Source of the DNA: Liolophura sinensis
Lineage: Eukaryota > Mollusca > Polyplacophora > Chitonida > Chitonidae
Length of the DNA: 64,000 bases
NCBI RefSeq assembly: GCF_032854445.1
Contig: NW_027017979.1
Location: 1-64,000 of the forward strand
Direction of reading: 5' to 3'
In this document: positions 26,701-41,062 of the stretch, in pieces
Layout: the number at the start of each line of letters is the position of its first letter
Numbering within the stretch: the first letter of the stretch is position 1
Position numbers and translations under genes: made by a program
The notes under the pieces: model-generated
Seen by the model: the letters and a program-made list of their open reading frames with translations, nothing else
Told to the model about the DNA's origin: nothing
Databases searched by the model: none

Positions 26701-29700
26701 TGACCCACATCAATAAGTGCCAAAAGATGCTGAATTGGGCCAGGCATCGGCAGCTGTTTAAAAAATTGCAAATTTCCCTGGTTTCCATGGAGTAAGAGCC
26801 GTTGCTGGGCACGTGATTTTGTCATTAATGATCATTTAATTGTCGCTACAGCCAACAGTATTGGTCGGAGAGCAACGCGGTTTGCACCATTCGATTTGTC
26901 ATCACAAAATACGTCGGATTAGCCTCTTACCAGCAGCACTGGAACAGTTTTTCCACTTTTGGATTTTTGGCAGGTCTTTTTGTTAATTGAAATAGGCTAC
27001 ACTGTACTATGTACCATCGCGACTGGTCATTAGTACATTCAACTTTTGATTATAAGTTACGTGCCCTTCGGTGGCCCAGAAGACGTCAAATCTTTGGGCT
27101 AAGCCCATTTAACTCACCCAGCAATTGTCTTACTTCTAAGTCCAAGACAATCTCAATGTCTTTATCTATGTGTAGAAAAACCACACCATTTCTACATAAA
27201 AAACACAAAATACCAGATACAGTCTGCTGTAAAAAGTACAATTGAACACTAACCCACATCATTAAGGTTCCAAAAGATGCGGAATTGGGCCAGGCATCGG
27301 CAGCTGTTTAAAAAAATTGCAAATTCCCTGGTTTCCATGGAGTAAGAGCCGTTGCTAGGCACGTGATTTTGTCATCAATGATCATTCAATTGTCGCTACA
27401 GCCAAAAGTATTGGTCGGAGAGCATCGCGGTTTGCACCATTCGATTTCTCGTCACAAAATACGTCGGATTAGCCTCTTACCAGCAGCACTGGAACAGTTT
27501 TTCCACTTTTGCCTGGTCTTTTTGTTAAATGAAATCGGCTACACTGTACTATGTACCATCGCGACTGGTCATTACTATATTTAACTTTTGACTATACGTT
27601 ATGTGCCCTTCGGTAGCCCAGAAGACGTCAAATCTTTGGGCTAAGCCCATTTAACTCACCCAGCAATTGTCTTACTTCTAAGTCCAAGACAATCTCAATG
27701 TCTTTATCTATGTGTAGAAAAACCACACCATTTGTACATAAGAAACACAAGGTACTAGATACAGTCTGCTGTAAAAAGTACAACTGAACACTGACCCACA
27801 TCATTAAGGTTCCAAAAGATGCGGAATTGGGCCAGGCATCGGCAGCTGTTTAAAAAATTGCAAATTTCCCTGGTTTCCATGGAGTAAGAGCCGTTGCTAG
27901 GCAGGTGATTTGTCAATAATGATCATTCAATTGTCGCTACAGCCAAAAGTATTGATCGGAGAGATACGCGGTTTGCACCATTCGATTTCTCGTCACAAAA
28001 TACGTCGGATTAGCCTCTTACAAGCTGCACGTGAACAGTTTTTCCACTTTTGCATTTTTGCCTGGTCTTTTTGTTAATTGAAATCGGCTACACTGTACTA
28101 TGTACCATCGCGACTGGTCATTACTATATTTAACTTTTGACTATAAGTTATGTGCCCTTCGGTAGCCCAGAAGACGTCAAATCTTTGGGCTAAGCCCATT
28201 TAACTCACCCAGCAATTGTCTTACTTCTAAGTCCAAGACATTCTCAATGTCTTTATCTATGTGTAGAAAAACCACACCATTTGTACATAAAAAACACAAG
28301 GTACTAGATACAATCTGCTGTAAAAAGTACAACTGAACACTGACCCACATCATTAAGGTGCCAAAAGATGCGGAATTGGGCCAGGCATCGGCAGCTGTTG
28401 AAAAATTGCAAATTTCCTTGGTTTCCATGGAGTAAGAGCCGTTGCTAGGCACGTGATTTTGTCATCAATGATCATTCAATTGTCGCTACAGCCAAAAGTA
28501 TTGGTAGGAGAGCAACACGGTTTGCACCATTCGATTTCTTGTCATAAAATACGTCGGATTAGCCTCTTACCAGCAGCACTAGAACAGTTTATCCACTTTT
28601 GCATTTTTGCCTGGTCTTTTTGTTAATTGAAATCGGCTACACTGTACTATGTACCATCGCGACTGGTCATTACTATATTCAACTTTTGACTATAAGTTAT
28701 GTTCCCTTCGGTAGCCCAGAAGACGTCAAATCTTTGGGCTAAGCCCATTTAACTCACCCAGCAATTGTCTTACTTCTAAGTCCAAGACAATCTCAATGTC
28801 TTTATCTATGTGTAGAAAAACCACACCATTTGTACATCAAAAACACAAGGTACTAGATACAGTCTGCTGTAAAAAGTACAACTGAACACTGACCCACATT
28901 AATAAGGTGCCAAAAGATGCTGAATTGGGCCAGGCATCGGCAGCTGTTTAAAAAATTGCAAATTTCCCTGGTTTCCATGGAGTAAGAGCCGTTGCTGGGC
29001 ACGTGATTTTGTCATTAATGATCATTTAATTGTCGCTACAGCCAAAAGTATTGGTCGGAGAGCAACGCGTTTGCACCATTCGATTTCTCGTCACAAAATA
29101 CGTCGGATTAGCCTCTTACAAGCAGCACTGGAACAGTTTTTCCACTTTTGCATTTTTGCCTGGTCTTTTTGTTAATTGAAATCGGCTACACTGTACTATG
29201 TACCATCGCGACTGGTCATTACTATATTCAACTTTTGACTATACGTTATGTGCCCTTCGGTAGCCCAGAAGACGTCAAATCTTTGGGCTAAGCCCATTTA
29301 ACTCACCCAGCAATTGTCTTACTTCTAAGTTCAAGACAATCTCAATGTCTTTATCTACGTGTAGAAAAACCACACCATTTGTACATAAAAAACACAAGGT
29401 ACTAGATACAGTCTGCTGTAAAAAGTACAACTGAACCCTGACCCACATCAATAAAGTGCCAAAAGATGCTCAATTGGGCCAGGCATCGGCAGGTGTTTAA
29501 AAAATTGCAAATTTTCCTGGTTTCCATGGAGTAAGAGCCGTTGCTAGGCACGTGATTTTGTCATCAATGATCATTCAATTGTCGCTACAGCCAAAAGCAT
29601 TGGTTGGAGAGCAACGCGGTTTGCACCATTCGATTTCTCGTCACAAAATACGTCGGATTAGCCTCTTACCAGCAGCACTGGAACAGTTTTTCCACTTTTG

Positions 29701-31173
29701 CATTTTTGCCTGGTCTTTTTCTTAATTGAAATCGGCTACACTGTACTATGTACCATCGCGACTGGTCATTACTATATTCAACTTTTGACTATAAGTTATA
29801 TGCCCTTCGGTAGCCCAGAAGACGTCAAATCTTTGGGCTAAGGCCATTTAACTCATCCAGCAATTGTCTTACTTCTAAGTCCAAGACAATCTCAATGTCT
29901 TTATCTATGTGTTGAAAAACCACACCATTTGTACAAAAAAAGCACAAGGTACTAGATACAGTCTGCTTTAAAAAGTACAACTGAACACTGACCCACATCA
30001 ATAAGGTGCCAAAAGATGCTGAATTGGGCCAGGCATCGGCAGCTGTTTAAAAAATTGAAAATTTCCCTGGTTTCCATTGATTAAGAGCCGTTGCTAGGCA
30101 CGTGATTTTGTCATTAATGATCATTTAATTGTCGCTACAGCCAACAGTATTGGTTGGAGAGCAACGCGGTTTGCACCATTCGATTTCTCGTCACAAAATA
30201 CGTCGGATTAGCCTCTTACCAGCAGCACTGGAACAGTTTTTCCACTTTTGCCTGGTCTTTTTGTTAAATGAAATCGGCTACACTGTACTATGTACCATAG
30301 CGACTGGTCATTACTATATTTAACTTTTGACTATAAGTTATGTGCCCTTCGGTAGCCCAGAAGACGTCAAATCTTTGGGCTAAGCCCATTTAACTCACCC
30401 AGCAATTGTCTTACTTCTAAGTCCAAGACAATCTCAATGTCTTTATCTACGTGTAGAAAAACCACACCATTTGTACATAAAAAACACAAGGTACTAGATA
30501 CAGTCTGCTGTAAAAAGTACAACTGAACACTGACCCACTTTAATAAAGTGCCAAAAGATGCTCAATTGGGCCAGTCATCGGCAGCTGTTTAAAAAATTGC
30601 AAATTTTCCTGGTTTCCATGGAGTAAGAGCCGTTGCTAGGCACGTGATTTTGTCATCAATGATTATTCAATTGTCGCTACAGCCAAAAGCATTGGTTGGA
30701 GAGCAACGCGGTTTGCACCATTCGATTTCTCGTCACAAAATACGTCGGATTAGCCTCTTACCAGCAGCACTGTAACAGTTTTTCCACTTTTGCATTTTTG
30801 CCAGGTCTTTTTGTTAATTGAAATCGGCTACACTGTACTATGTACCATCGCGACTGGTCATTACTATATTCAACTTTTGACTATAAGTTATATGCCCTTC
30901 GGTAGCCCAGAAGACGTCAAATCTTTGGCTAAGGCCATTTAACTCACCCAGCAATTGTCTTACTTCTAAGTCCAAGACAATCTCAATGTCTTTATCTATG
31001 TGTTGAAAAACCACACCATTTGTACATAAAAAGCACAAGGTACTAGATACAGTCTGCTTTAAAAAGTACAACTGAACACTGACCCACATCATTAAGGTAC
31101 CAAAAGAGGCGGAATTGGGCCAGTCATCGGCAGCTGTTTAAAAATTGAAAATTAACCTGCTTTCCATGGAGTA
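25691..31173. repeat. Displaced duplication, left member (X)
   Basis: Units at 25691, 26245, 26795, 27345, 27887, 28435, 28985, 29534, 30084 and 30626. Shared private variants link it to 33.9-41.1 kb. Unit 26245 has GGTCGAAGAGC, TTTTTCCCTGG and AGATGTAAAATC. Unit 27887 has GATCGGAGAGATACGCGG and CAAGCTGCACG. Unit 28435 has AACACGGTTTG, CTTGTCATAAAATACG and CACTAGAACAGTTTATCC. Unit 29534 is preceded by GAACCCTGACCC and has AAGGCCATTTAACTCATCC and TGTACAAAAAAAGCAC. Unit 30626 is preceded by CCCACTTTAATAAAGTGCC. Shifts are about 8.23 kb (15 units), then 9.34 kb (17 units), then 9.88 kb (18 units), so the copies differ by whole-monomer gains or losses. Units 26795 and 27345 do not match their positional counterparts. 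Confidence 0.8.
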
Positions 31174-33922
31174 AGAGCCGTTGCTGGGCACGTGATGTTG
31201 TCACCAATAATTTTTCAATTGTCGCTACAGCCAAAAGTATTGGTCGGAGAGCAACGCGGTTTGCACCATTCGATTTCTCGTCAAAAAATACGTCGGATTA
31301 GCGTCTTACAAGCAGCACTGGAACAGTTTTTCCACTTTTGCATTTTTGCCTGGTCTTTTTCTTAATTGAAATCGGCTACTCTGTACTATGTACCATCGCG
31401 ACTGGTCATTACTATATTCAACTTTTGACTATAAGTTATGTGCCCTTCGGTAGCCCAGAAGACGTCAAATCTTTGGGCTAAGACCATTTAACTCACCCAA
31501 CAATTGTCTTACTTCTAAGTCCAAGACAATCTCAATGTCTTTATCTATGTGTAGAAAAACCACATCATTTGTACATAAAAAGCACAAGGTACTAGATACA
31601 GTCTGCTTTAAAAAGTACAACTGAACACTGACCCACATCATTAAGGTACCAAAAGATGCGGAATTGGGCCAGTCATCGGCAGCTGTTTAAAAAATTGAAA
31701 ATTAACCTGGTTTTCATGGAGTAAGAGCCGTTGCTAGGCACGTGATTTTGTCATCAATGATCATTCAATTGTCGCTACAGCCAAAAGTATTGGTCGGAGA
31801 GCAACGCAGTTTGCACCATTCGATTTCTCGTCACAAAATACGTCGGATTAGCCTCTTACCAGCAGCACTGGAACAGTTTTTCCACTTTTGCATTTTGCCT
31901 GGTCTTTTTGTTAATTGTAATCGGCTACACTGTACTATGTACCATCGCGACTGGTCATTACTATATTCAACTTTTGACTATAAGTTATGTGCCCTTCGGT
32001 AGCCCAGAAGACGTCAAATCTTTGGGCTAAGCCCATTTAACTCACCCAACAATTGTCTTACTTCTAAGTCCAAGACAATCTCAATGTCTTTATGTATGTG
32101 TAGAAAAACCACACCATTTGTACATAAAAAACACAAAATACTAGATACAGTCTGCTGTAAAAAGTACAATTGAACACTGACCAACATCAATAAGGTGCCA
32201 AAAGATGCGAAATTGGGCCAGGCATCGGCAGCTGTTTAAAAATGAAAATTAACCTGGTTTCCATGGAGTAAGAGCCGTTGCTAGGCACGTGATTTTGTCA
32301 TTAATGATCATTCAATTGTCGCTACAGCCAAAAGTATTGGTCGGTGAGCAACGCGGTTTGCACCATTCGATTTCTCGTCACAAAATACGTCGGATTAGCC
32401 TCTTACCAGCAGCACTGGAACAGTTTTTTCCACTTTTGCATTTTTGCCTGGTCTTTTTGTTAATTGAAATTGGCTACACTGTACTATGTACCATCGCGAC
32501 TGGTCATTACTATATTCAACTTTTGACTATAAGTTATGTTCCCTTCGGTAGCCCAGAAGACGTCAAATCTTTGGGCTTAGCCCATTTAACTCACACAGCA
32601 ATTGTCTTACTTCTAAGTCCAAGACAATCTCAATGCCTTTATCTACGTGTGGAAAAACCACACCAATTGTACATAATAAACACAAGGTACTAGATACAGT
32701 CTGCTGTAAAAAGTACAACTGAACACTGACCCACATCATTAAGGTTCCAAAAGATGCGGAATTGGGCCAGGCATCGGCAGCTGTTTAAAAAATTGCAAAT
32801 TTCCCTGGTTTCCATGGAGTAAGAGCCGTTGCTAGGCACGTGATTTTGTCATCAATGATTATTCAACTTTCGCTACAGCCAAAAGCTTTGGTCGGAGAGC
32901 GACGCGGTTTGCACCATTCGATTTCTCGTCACAAAATACGTCGGATTAGCCTCTTACCAGCAGCACTGGAACAGTTTTTCCACTTTTGCATTTTTGCCTG
33001 GTCTTTTTGTTAATTGAAATCGGCTACACTGTACTATGTACCATCGCGACTGGTCATTACTATATTTAACTTTTGACTATAAGTTATGTTCCCTTCGGTA
33101 GCCCAGAAGACGTCAAATCTTTGGGCTAAGCCCATTTAACTCACCCAGCAATTGTCTTACTTCTAAGTCCAAGACAATCTCAATGTCTTTATCTATGTGT
33201 AGAAAAACCACACCATTTGTACATAAAAAACACAAGGTACTAGATACAGTCTGCTGTAAAAAGTACAACTGAACACTGACCCACATCAATAAGGTGCCAA
33301 AAGATGCTGAATTGGGCCAGGCATCGGCAGCTGTTTAAAAAATTGCAAATTTCCCTGGTTTCCATGGAGTAAGAGCCGTTGCTAGGCACGTGATTTTGTC
33401 ATTATTGATCATTCAATTGTCGCTACAGCCAAAAGTATTGGTCGGAGAGCAACGCGGTTTTCACCATTCGATATTTCGTCACAAAATACGTCGGATTAGC
33501 CTCTTACAAGCAGCACGTGAACAGTTTTTCCACTTTTGCATTTTTGCCTGGTCTTTTTGTTAATTCAAATCGGCTACACTGTACTATGTACCATCGCGAC
33601 TGGTCATTACTATATTCAACTCTTGACTATAAGTTATGTGCCCATCGGTAGCCCAGAAGACGTCAAATCTTTGGGCTAAGCCCATTTAACTCACCCAGCA
33701 GTTGTCTTACTTCTAAGTTTAAGACAATCTCAATGTCTTTATCTACGTGTAGAAAAACCACACCATTTGTACATAAAAAACACAAGGGTACTAGATATAG
33801 TCTGCTGTAAAAAGTACAACTGAACACTGACCCACATCATTAAGGTTCCAAAAGATGCGGAATTGGGACAGGCATCGGCAGCTGTTTTAAAAATTGAAAA
33901 TTAACCTGGTTTCCATGGAGTA
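31174..33922. repeat. Subfamily A monomers between the two displaced copies
   Basis: Units at 31174, 31724, 32271, 32822 and 33372 with ordinary A states. The 31174 unit has GATGTTGTCACCAAT, a state also seen at 24042, 37771, 39421, 41556, 43198 and 43747. The 32822 unit is a-like (TTCAACTTTCGC, GAGCGACGCGG). The 32271 unit has a two-base loss in its A-rich stretch (TTTAAAAATGAAAATT). No genes or other elements are seen. Confidence 0.8.
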
Positions 33923-36900
33923 AGAGCCGTTGCTAGGCACGTGATTTTGTCATTAATGATCATTCAATTGTCGCTACAGCCAAAAGTATTGGTCGGAGAG
34001 CAACGCGGTTTGCACCATTCGATATCTCGTCACAAAATACGTCGGATTAGCCTCTTACAAGCAGCACTGGAACAGTTTTTTCCACTTTTGCATTTTTGCC
34101 TGGTCTTTTTGTTAATTGAAATCGGCTACACTGTACTATGTACCATCGCGACTGGTCATTACTATTTTCAACTTTTGACTATAAGTTATGTGCCCTTCGG
34201 TAGCCCAGAAGACGTCAAATCTTTGGGCTAAGCCCATTTAACTCACCCAGCAATTCTCTTAGTTCTAAGTCCAAGACAATCTTAATGTTTTTATCTACGT
34301 GTAGAAAAACCACACCATTTGTACATAAAAAACACAAGGTACTAGATACAGTCTGCTGTAAAAAGTACAATTGAACACTGACCCACATCATTAAGGTGCC
34401 AACAGATGCGGAATTGGGCAAGGCCTTGGCAGCTGTTGAAAAATTGCAAATTTCCCTGGTTTCCATGGAGTAAGAGCCGTTGCTAGGCACGTGATTTTGT
34501 CATCATTGATCATTCAATTGTCGCTACAGCCAAAAGCATTGGTCGAAGAGCAACGCGGTTTTCACCATTCGATTTCTCGTCACAAAATACGTCGGATTAG
34601 CCTCTTACCAGCAGCACTGGAACAGTTTTTCCACTTTTGCATTTTTCCCTGGTCTTTTTCTTAATTAAAAACGGCTACACTGTACTATGTACCATCGCGA
34701 CTGGTCATTACAATATTCAACTTTTGACTATAAGTTATATGCCCTTCGGTAGCCCAGAAGATGTAAAATCTTTGGGCTAAGCCCTTTAAACTCACCCAGC
34801 AATTGTCTTACTTCTAAGTCCAAGACAATCTCAATGCCTTTATCTACGTGTGGAAAAACCACACCATTTGTACATAAAAAACACAAGGTACTAGATACAG
34901 TCTGCTTTAAAAAGTACAACTGAACACTGACCCACATCATTAAGGTTCCAAAAGATGCGGAATTGGGCCAGGCATCGGCAGCTGTTTAAAAAATTGCAAA
35001 TTTCCCTGGTTTCCATGGAGTAAGAGCCGTTGCTAGGCACGTGATTTTGTCATCAATGATCATTCAACTTTCGCTACAGCCAAAAGCATTGGTCGGAGAG
35101 CGACGCGGTTTGCACCATTCGATTTCTCGTCACAAAATACGTCGGATTAGCCTCTTACCAGCAGCACTGGAACAGTTTTTCCACTTTTGCATTTTTGCCT
35201 GGTCTTTTTGTTAATTGAAATCGGCTACACTGTACTATGTACCATCGCGACTGGTCATTACTATATTCAACTTTTGACTATAAGTTATGTTCCCTTCGGT
35301 AGCCCAGAAGACGTCAAATCTTTGGGCTAAGCCCATTTAACTCACCCAGCAATTGTCTTACTTCTAAGTCCAAGACAATCTCAATGTCTTTATCTATGTG
35401 TAGAAAAACCACACCATTTGTACATAAAAAACACAAGGTACTAGATACAGTCTGCTGTAAAAAGTACAACTGAACACTGACCCACATCAATAAGGTGCCA
35501 AAAGATGCGCAATTGGGCCAGGCATCGGCAGCTGTTTAAAAAATTGCAAATTTCCCTGGTTTCCATGGAGTAAGAGCCGTTGCTGGGCACGTGATTTTGT
35601 CATTAATGATCATTCAATTGTCGCTACAGCCAAAAGTATTGGTCGGAGAGCAACGCGGTTTGCACCATTCGATTTCTCGTCACAAAATACGTCGGATTAG
35701 CCTCTTACAAGCAGCACGTGAACAGTTTTTCCACTTTTGCATATTTGCCTGGTCTTTTTGTTAATTGAAATCGGCTACACTGTACTATGTACCATCGCGA
35801 CTGGTCATTACTATATTTAACTTTTGACTATAAGTTATGTGCCCTTCGGTAGCCCAGAAGAAGTCAAATCTTTGGGCTAAGCCCATTTAACTCACCCAGC
35901 AATTGTCTTACTTCTAAGTCCAAGACAATCTCAATGTCTTTATCTATGTGTAGAAAAACCACACCATTTGTACATAAAAAACACAAAGGTACTAGATACA
36001 ATCTGCTGTAAAAAGTACAATTGAACACTGACCCACATCATTAAGGTGCCAAAAGATGCGGAATTGGGCCAGGCATCGGCAGCTGTTGAAAAATTGCAAA
36101 TTTCCTTGGTTTCCATGGAGTAAGAGCCGTTGCTAGGCACGTGATTTTGTCATCAATGATCATTCAATTGTCGCTACAGCCAAAAGTATTGATCGGAGAG
36201 ATACGCGGTTTGCACCATTCGATTTCTCGTCACAAAATACGTCGGATTAGCCTCTTACAAGCTGCACGTGAACAGTTTTTCCACTTTTGCATGTTTGCCT
36301 GGTCTTTTTGTTAATTGAAATCGGCTACACTGTACTATGTACCATCGCGACTGGTCATTACTATATTTAACTTTTGACTATAAGTTATGTGCCCTTCGGT
36401 AGCCCAGAAGACGTCAAATCTTTGGGCTAAGCCCATTTAACTCACCCAGCAATTGTCTTACTTCTAAGTCCAAGACATTCTCAATGTCTTTATCTATGTG
36501 TAGAAAAACCACACCATTTGTACATAAAAAACACAAGGTAAGAGATACAGTCTGCTGTAAAAAGTACAATTGAACACTGACCCACATCATTAAGGTGCCA
36601 AAAGAGGCGGAATTGGGCCAGGCATCGGCAGCTGTTGAAAAATTGCAAATTTCCTTGGTTTCCATGGAGTAAGAGCCGTTGCTAGGCACGTGATTTTGTC
36701 ATCAATGATTATTCAATTGTCGCTACAGCCAAAAGTATTGCTAGGAGAGCAACACGGTTTGCACCATTCGATTTCTTGTCATAAAATACGTCGGATTAGC
36801 CTCTTACCAGCAGCACTAGAACAGTTTATCCACTTTTGCATTTTTGCCTGGTCTTTTTGTTAATTGAAATCGGCTACACTGTACTATGTACCATCGCGAC

Positions 36901-39900
36901 TGGTCATTACTATATTCAACTTTTGACTATAAGTTATGTTCCCTTCGGTAGCCCAGAAGACATCAAATCTTTGGGCTAAGCCCATTTAACTCACCCAGCA
37001 ATTGTCTTACTTCTAAGTCCAAGACAATCTCAATGTCTTTATCTATGTGTAGAAAAACCACACCATTTGTACATCAAAAACACAAGGTACTAGATACAGT
37101 CTGCTGTAAAAAGTACAACTGAACACTGACCCACATCAATAAGGTGCCAAAAGATGCTGAATTGGGCCAGGCATCGGCAGCTGTTTAAAAAATTGCAAAT
37201 TTCCCTGGTTTCCATGGAGTAAGAGCCGTTGCTGGGCACGTGATTTTGTCATTAATGATCATTTAATTGTCGCTACAGCCAAAAGTATTGGTCGGAAAGC
37301 AACGCGGTTTGCACCATTCGATTTCTCGTCACAAAATACGTCGGATTAGCCTCTTACAAGCAGCACGTGAACAGTTTTTCCACTTTTTCATTTTTGCCTG
37401 GTCTTTTTGTTAATTGAAATCGGCTACACTGTACTATGTACCATCGCGACTGGTCATTACTATATTTAACTTTTGACTATAAGTTATGTGCCCTTCGGTA
37501 GCCCAGAAGACGTCAAATCTTTGGGCTAAGCCCATTTAACTCACCCAGCAATTGTCTTACTTCTAAGTCCAAGACAATCTCAATGTCTTTATCTAGGTGT
37601 AGAAAAACCACACCATTTGTACATAAAAAACACAAGGTACTAGATATAGTCTGCTGTAAAAAGTACAGTTGAACACTGACCCACATCATTAAGGTGCCAA
37701 AAGATGCGGAATTGGGCCAGGCATCGGCAGCTGTTTAAAAATTGAAAATTAACCTGGTTTCCATGGAGTAAGAGCCGTTGCTGGGCACGTGATGTTGTCA
37801 CCAATGATTATTCAATTGTCGCTACAGCCAAAAGTATTGGTCGGAGAGCAACGCGGTTTGCACCATTCGATTTCCCGTCACAAAATAAGTCGGATTAGCC
37901 TCTTACTAGCAGCACTGGAACAGTTTTTCCACTTTTGCATTTTTGCCTGGTCTTTTTGTTAATTGAAATCGGCTACACTGTACTATGTACCATCGCGACT
38001 GGTCATTACAATATTCAACTTTTGACTATAAGTTATGTGCCCTTCGGTAGCCCAGAAGACGTCAAATCTTTGGGCTAAGCCCATTTAACTCACCCAGCAA
38101 TTGTCTTTCCTCTAAGTCCAAGACAATCTCAATATCTTTATCTATGTGTAGAAAAACCACACCATTTGTACATAAAAAACACAAGGTAAGAGATACAGTC
38201 TGCTGTAAAAAGTACAACTGAACACTGACCCACATCAATAAGGTGCCAAAAGATGCGCAATTGGGCCAGGCATCGGCAGCTGTTTAAAAAATTGCAAATT
38301 TCCCTGGGTTCCATTGATTAAGAGCCGTTGCTAGGCACGTGATTTTGTCATTAATGATCATTCAATTGTCGCTACAGCCAACAGTATTGGTTGGAGAGCA
38401 ACGCGGTTTGCACCATTCGATTTCTCGTCACAAAATACGTCGGATTAGCCTCTTACAAGCAGCACTGGAACAGTTTTTCCACTTTTGCATTTTTGCCTGG
38501 TCTTTTTGTTAATTGAAATCGGCTACACTGTACTATGTACCATCGCGACTGGTCATTACTATATTCAACTTTTGACTATACGTTATGTGCCCTTCGGTAG
38601 CCCAGAAGACGTCAAATCTTTGGGCTAAGCCCATTTAACTCACCCAGTAATTGTCTTACTTCTAAGTCCAAGACAATCTCAATGTCTTTATCTACGTGTA
38701 GAAAAACCACACCATTTGTACATAAAAAACACAAGGTACTAGATACAGTCTGCTGTAAAAAGTACAACTGAACCCTGACCCACATCAATAAAGTGCCAAA
38801 AGATGCTCAATTGGGCCAGGCATCGGCAGCTGTTTAAAAAATTGCAAATTTTCCTGGTTTCCATGGAGTAAGAGCCGTTGCTAGGCACGTGATTTTGTCA
38901 TCAATGATCATTCAATTGTCGCTACAGCCAAAAGCATTGGTTGGAGAGCAACGCGGTTTGCACCATTCGATTTCTCGTCACAAAATACGTCGGATTAGCC
39001 TCTTACCAGCAGCACTGGAACAGTTTTTCCACTTTTGCATTTTTGCCTGGTCTTTTTCTTAATTGAAATCGGCTACACTGTACTATGTACCATCGCGACT
39101 GGTCATTACTATATTCAACTTTTGACTATAAGTTATATGCCCTTCGGTAGCCCAGAAGACGTCAAATCTTTGGGCTAAGGCCATTTAACTCATCCAGCAA
39201 TTGTCTTACTTCTAAGTCCAAGACAATCTCAATGTCTTTATCTATGTGTTGAAAAACCACACCATTTGTACAAAAAAAGCACAAGGTACTAGATACAGTC
39301 TGCTTTAAAAAGTAGAACTGAACACTGACCCACATCATTAAGGTACCAAAAGATGCGGAATTGGGCCAGTCATCGGCAGCTGTTTAAAAATTGAAAATTA
39401 ACCTGGTTTCCATGGAGTAAAGAGCCGTTGCAAGGCACGTGATGTTGTCACCAATGATTATTCAATTGTCGCTACAGCCAAAAGTATTGGTCGGAGAGCA
39501 ACGCGGTTTGCACCATTCGATTTCTCGTCACAAAATAAGTCGGATTAGCCTCTTACCAGCAGCACTGGAACAGTTTTTCCACTTTTGCCTGGTCTTTTTG
39601 TTAAATGAAATCGGCTACACTGTACTATGTACCATAGCGACTGGTCATTACTATATTTAACTTTTGACTATAAGTTATGTGCCCTTCGGTAGCCCAGACG
39701 ACGTCAAATCTTTGGGCTCAGCCCATTTAACTCACCCAGCAATTGTCTTACTTCTAAGTCCAAGACAATCTCAATGTCTTTATCTATGTGTAGAAAAACC
39801 ACACCATTTGTATATAAAAAACACAAGGTACTAGATACAGTCTGCTGTAAAAAGTACAACTGAACACTGACCCACATCAATAAGGTGCCAAAAGATGCTG

Positions 39901-41062
39901 AATTGGGCCAGGCATCGGCAGCTGTTTAAAAAATTGAAAATTTCCCTGGTTTCCATTGATTAAGAGCCGTTGCTAGGCACGTGATTTTGTCATTAATGAT
40001 CATTTAATTGTCGCTACAGCCAACAGTATTGGTTGGAGAGCAACGCGGTTTGCACCATTCGATTTCTCGTCACAAAATACGTCGGATTAGCCTCTGACAA
40101 GCAGCACTGGAACAGTTTTTCCACTTTTGCATTTTTGCCTGGTCTTTTTGTTAATTCAAATCGGCTACACTGTACTATGTACCATCGCGACTGGTCATTA
40201 CTATATTCAACTTTTGACTATAAGTTATGTGCCCTTCGGTAGCCCAGAAGACGTCAAATCTTTGGGCTAAGCCCATTTAACTCACCCAGCAATTGTCTTA
40301 CTTCTAAGTCCAAGACAATCTCAATGTCTTTATCTATGTGTAGAAAAACCACACCATTTGTACATAAAAAACACAAGGTACTAGATACAGTCTGCTGTAA
40401 AAAGTACAACTGAACACTGACCCACTTTAATAAAGTGCCAAAAGATGCTCAATTGGGCCAGTCATCGGCAGCTGTTTAAAAAATTGCAAATTTTCCTGGT
40501 TTCCATGGAGTAAGAGCCGTTGCTAGGCACGTGATTTTGTCATCAATGATCATTGAATTGTCGCTACAGCCAAAAGCATTGGTTGGAGAGCAACGCGGTT
40601 TGCACCATTCGATTTCTCGTCACAAAATAATTCGGATTAGCCTCTTACCAGCAGCACTGGAACAGTTTTTCCACTTTTGCATTTTTGCCTGGTCTTTTTG
40701 TTAATTGAAATCGGCTACACTGTACTATGTACCATCGCGACTGGTCATTACTATATTCAACTTTTGACTATAAGTTATATGCCCTTCGGTAGCCCAGAAG
40801 ACGTCAAATCTTTGGGCTAAGCCCATTTAACTCACCCAGCAATTGTCTCTCTTCTAAGTCCAAGACAATCTCAATGTCTTTATCTATGTGTAGAAAAACC
40901 ACACCATTTGTACATAAGAAACACAAGGTACTAGATACAGTCTGCTGTAAAAAGTACAACTGAACACTGACCCACATTATTAAGGTTCCAAAAGATGCTG
41001 AATTGGGCCAGGCATCGGCAGCTGTTTAAAAAATTGAAAATTAACCTGGTTTCCATGGAGTA
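33923..41062. repeat. Displaced duplication, right member (Y)
   Basis: Units at 33923, 34473, 35023, 35573, 36123, 36672, 37222, 37771, 38321, 38871, 39421, 39963 and 40513. Matches to X by private variants: 33923 with 25691, 34473 with 26245, 36123 with 27887, 36672 with 28435, 37222 (first part) with 28985, 38871 with 29534, 39963 (first part) with 30084, and 40513 with 30626. Relative to X, two extra monomers lie near 37.35-38.45 kb and one near 39.4-39.9 kb. The X unit 30084 looks chimeric: its start matches 39963 (CCATTGATTAAGAGCC, AACAGTATTGGTTGG) and its end matches 39421 (an 8-bp deletion in CACTTTTGCCTGG, then ACCATAGCGACTGG), as expected of unequal exchange. Confidence 0.78.
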
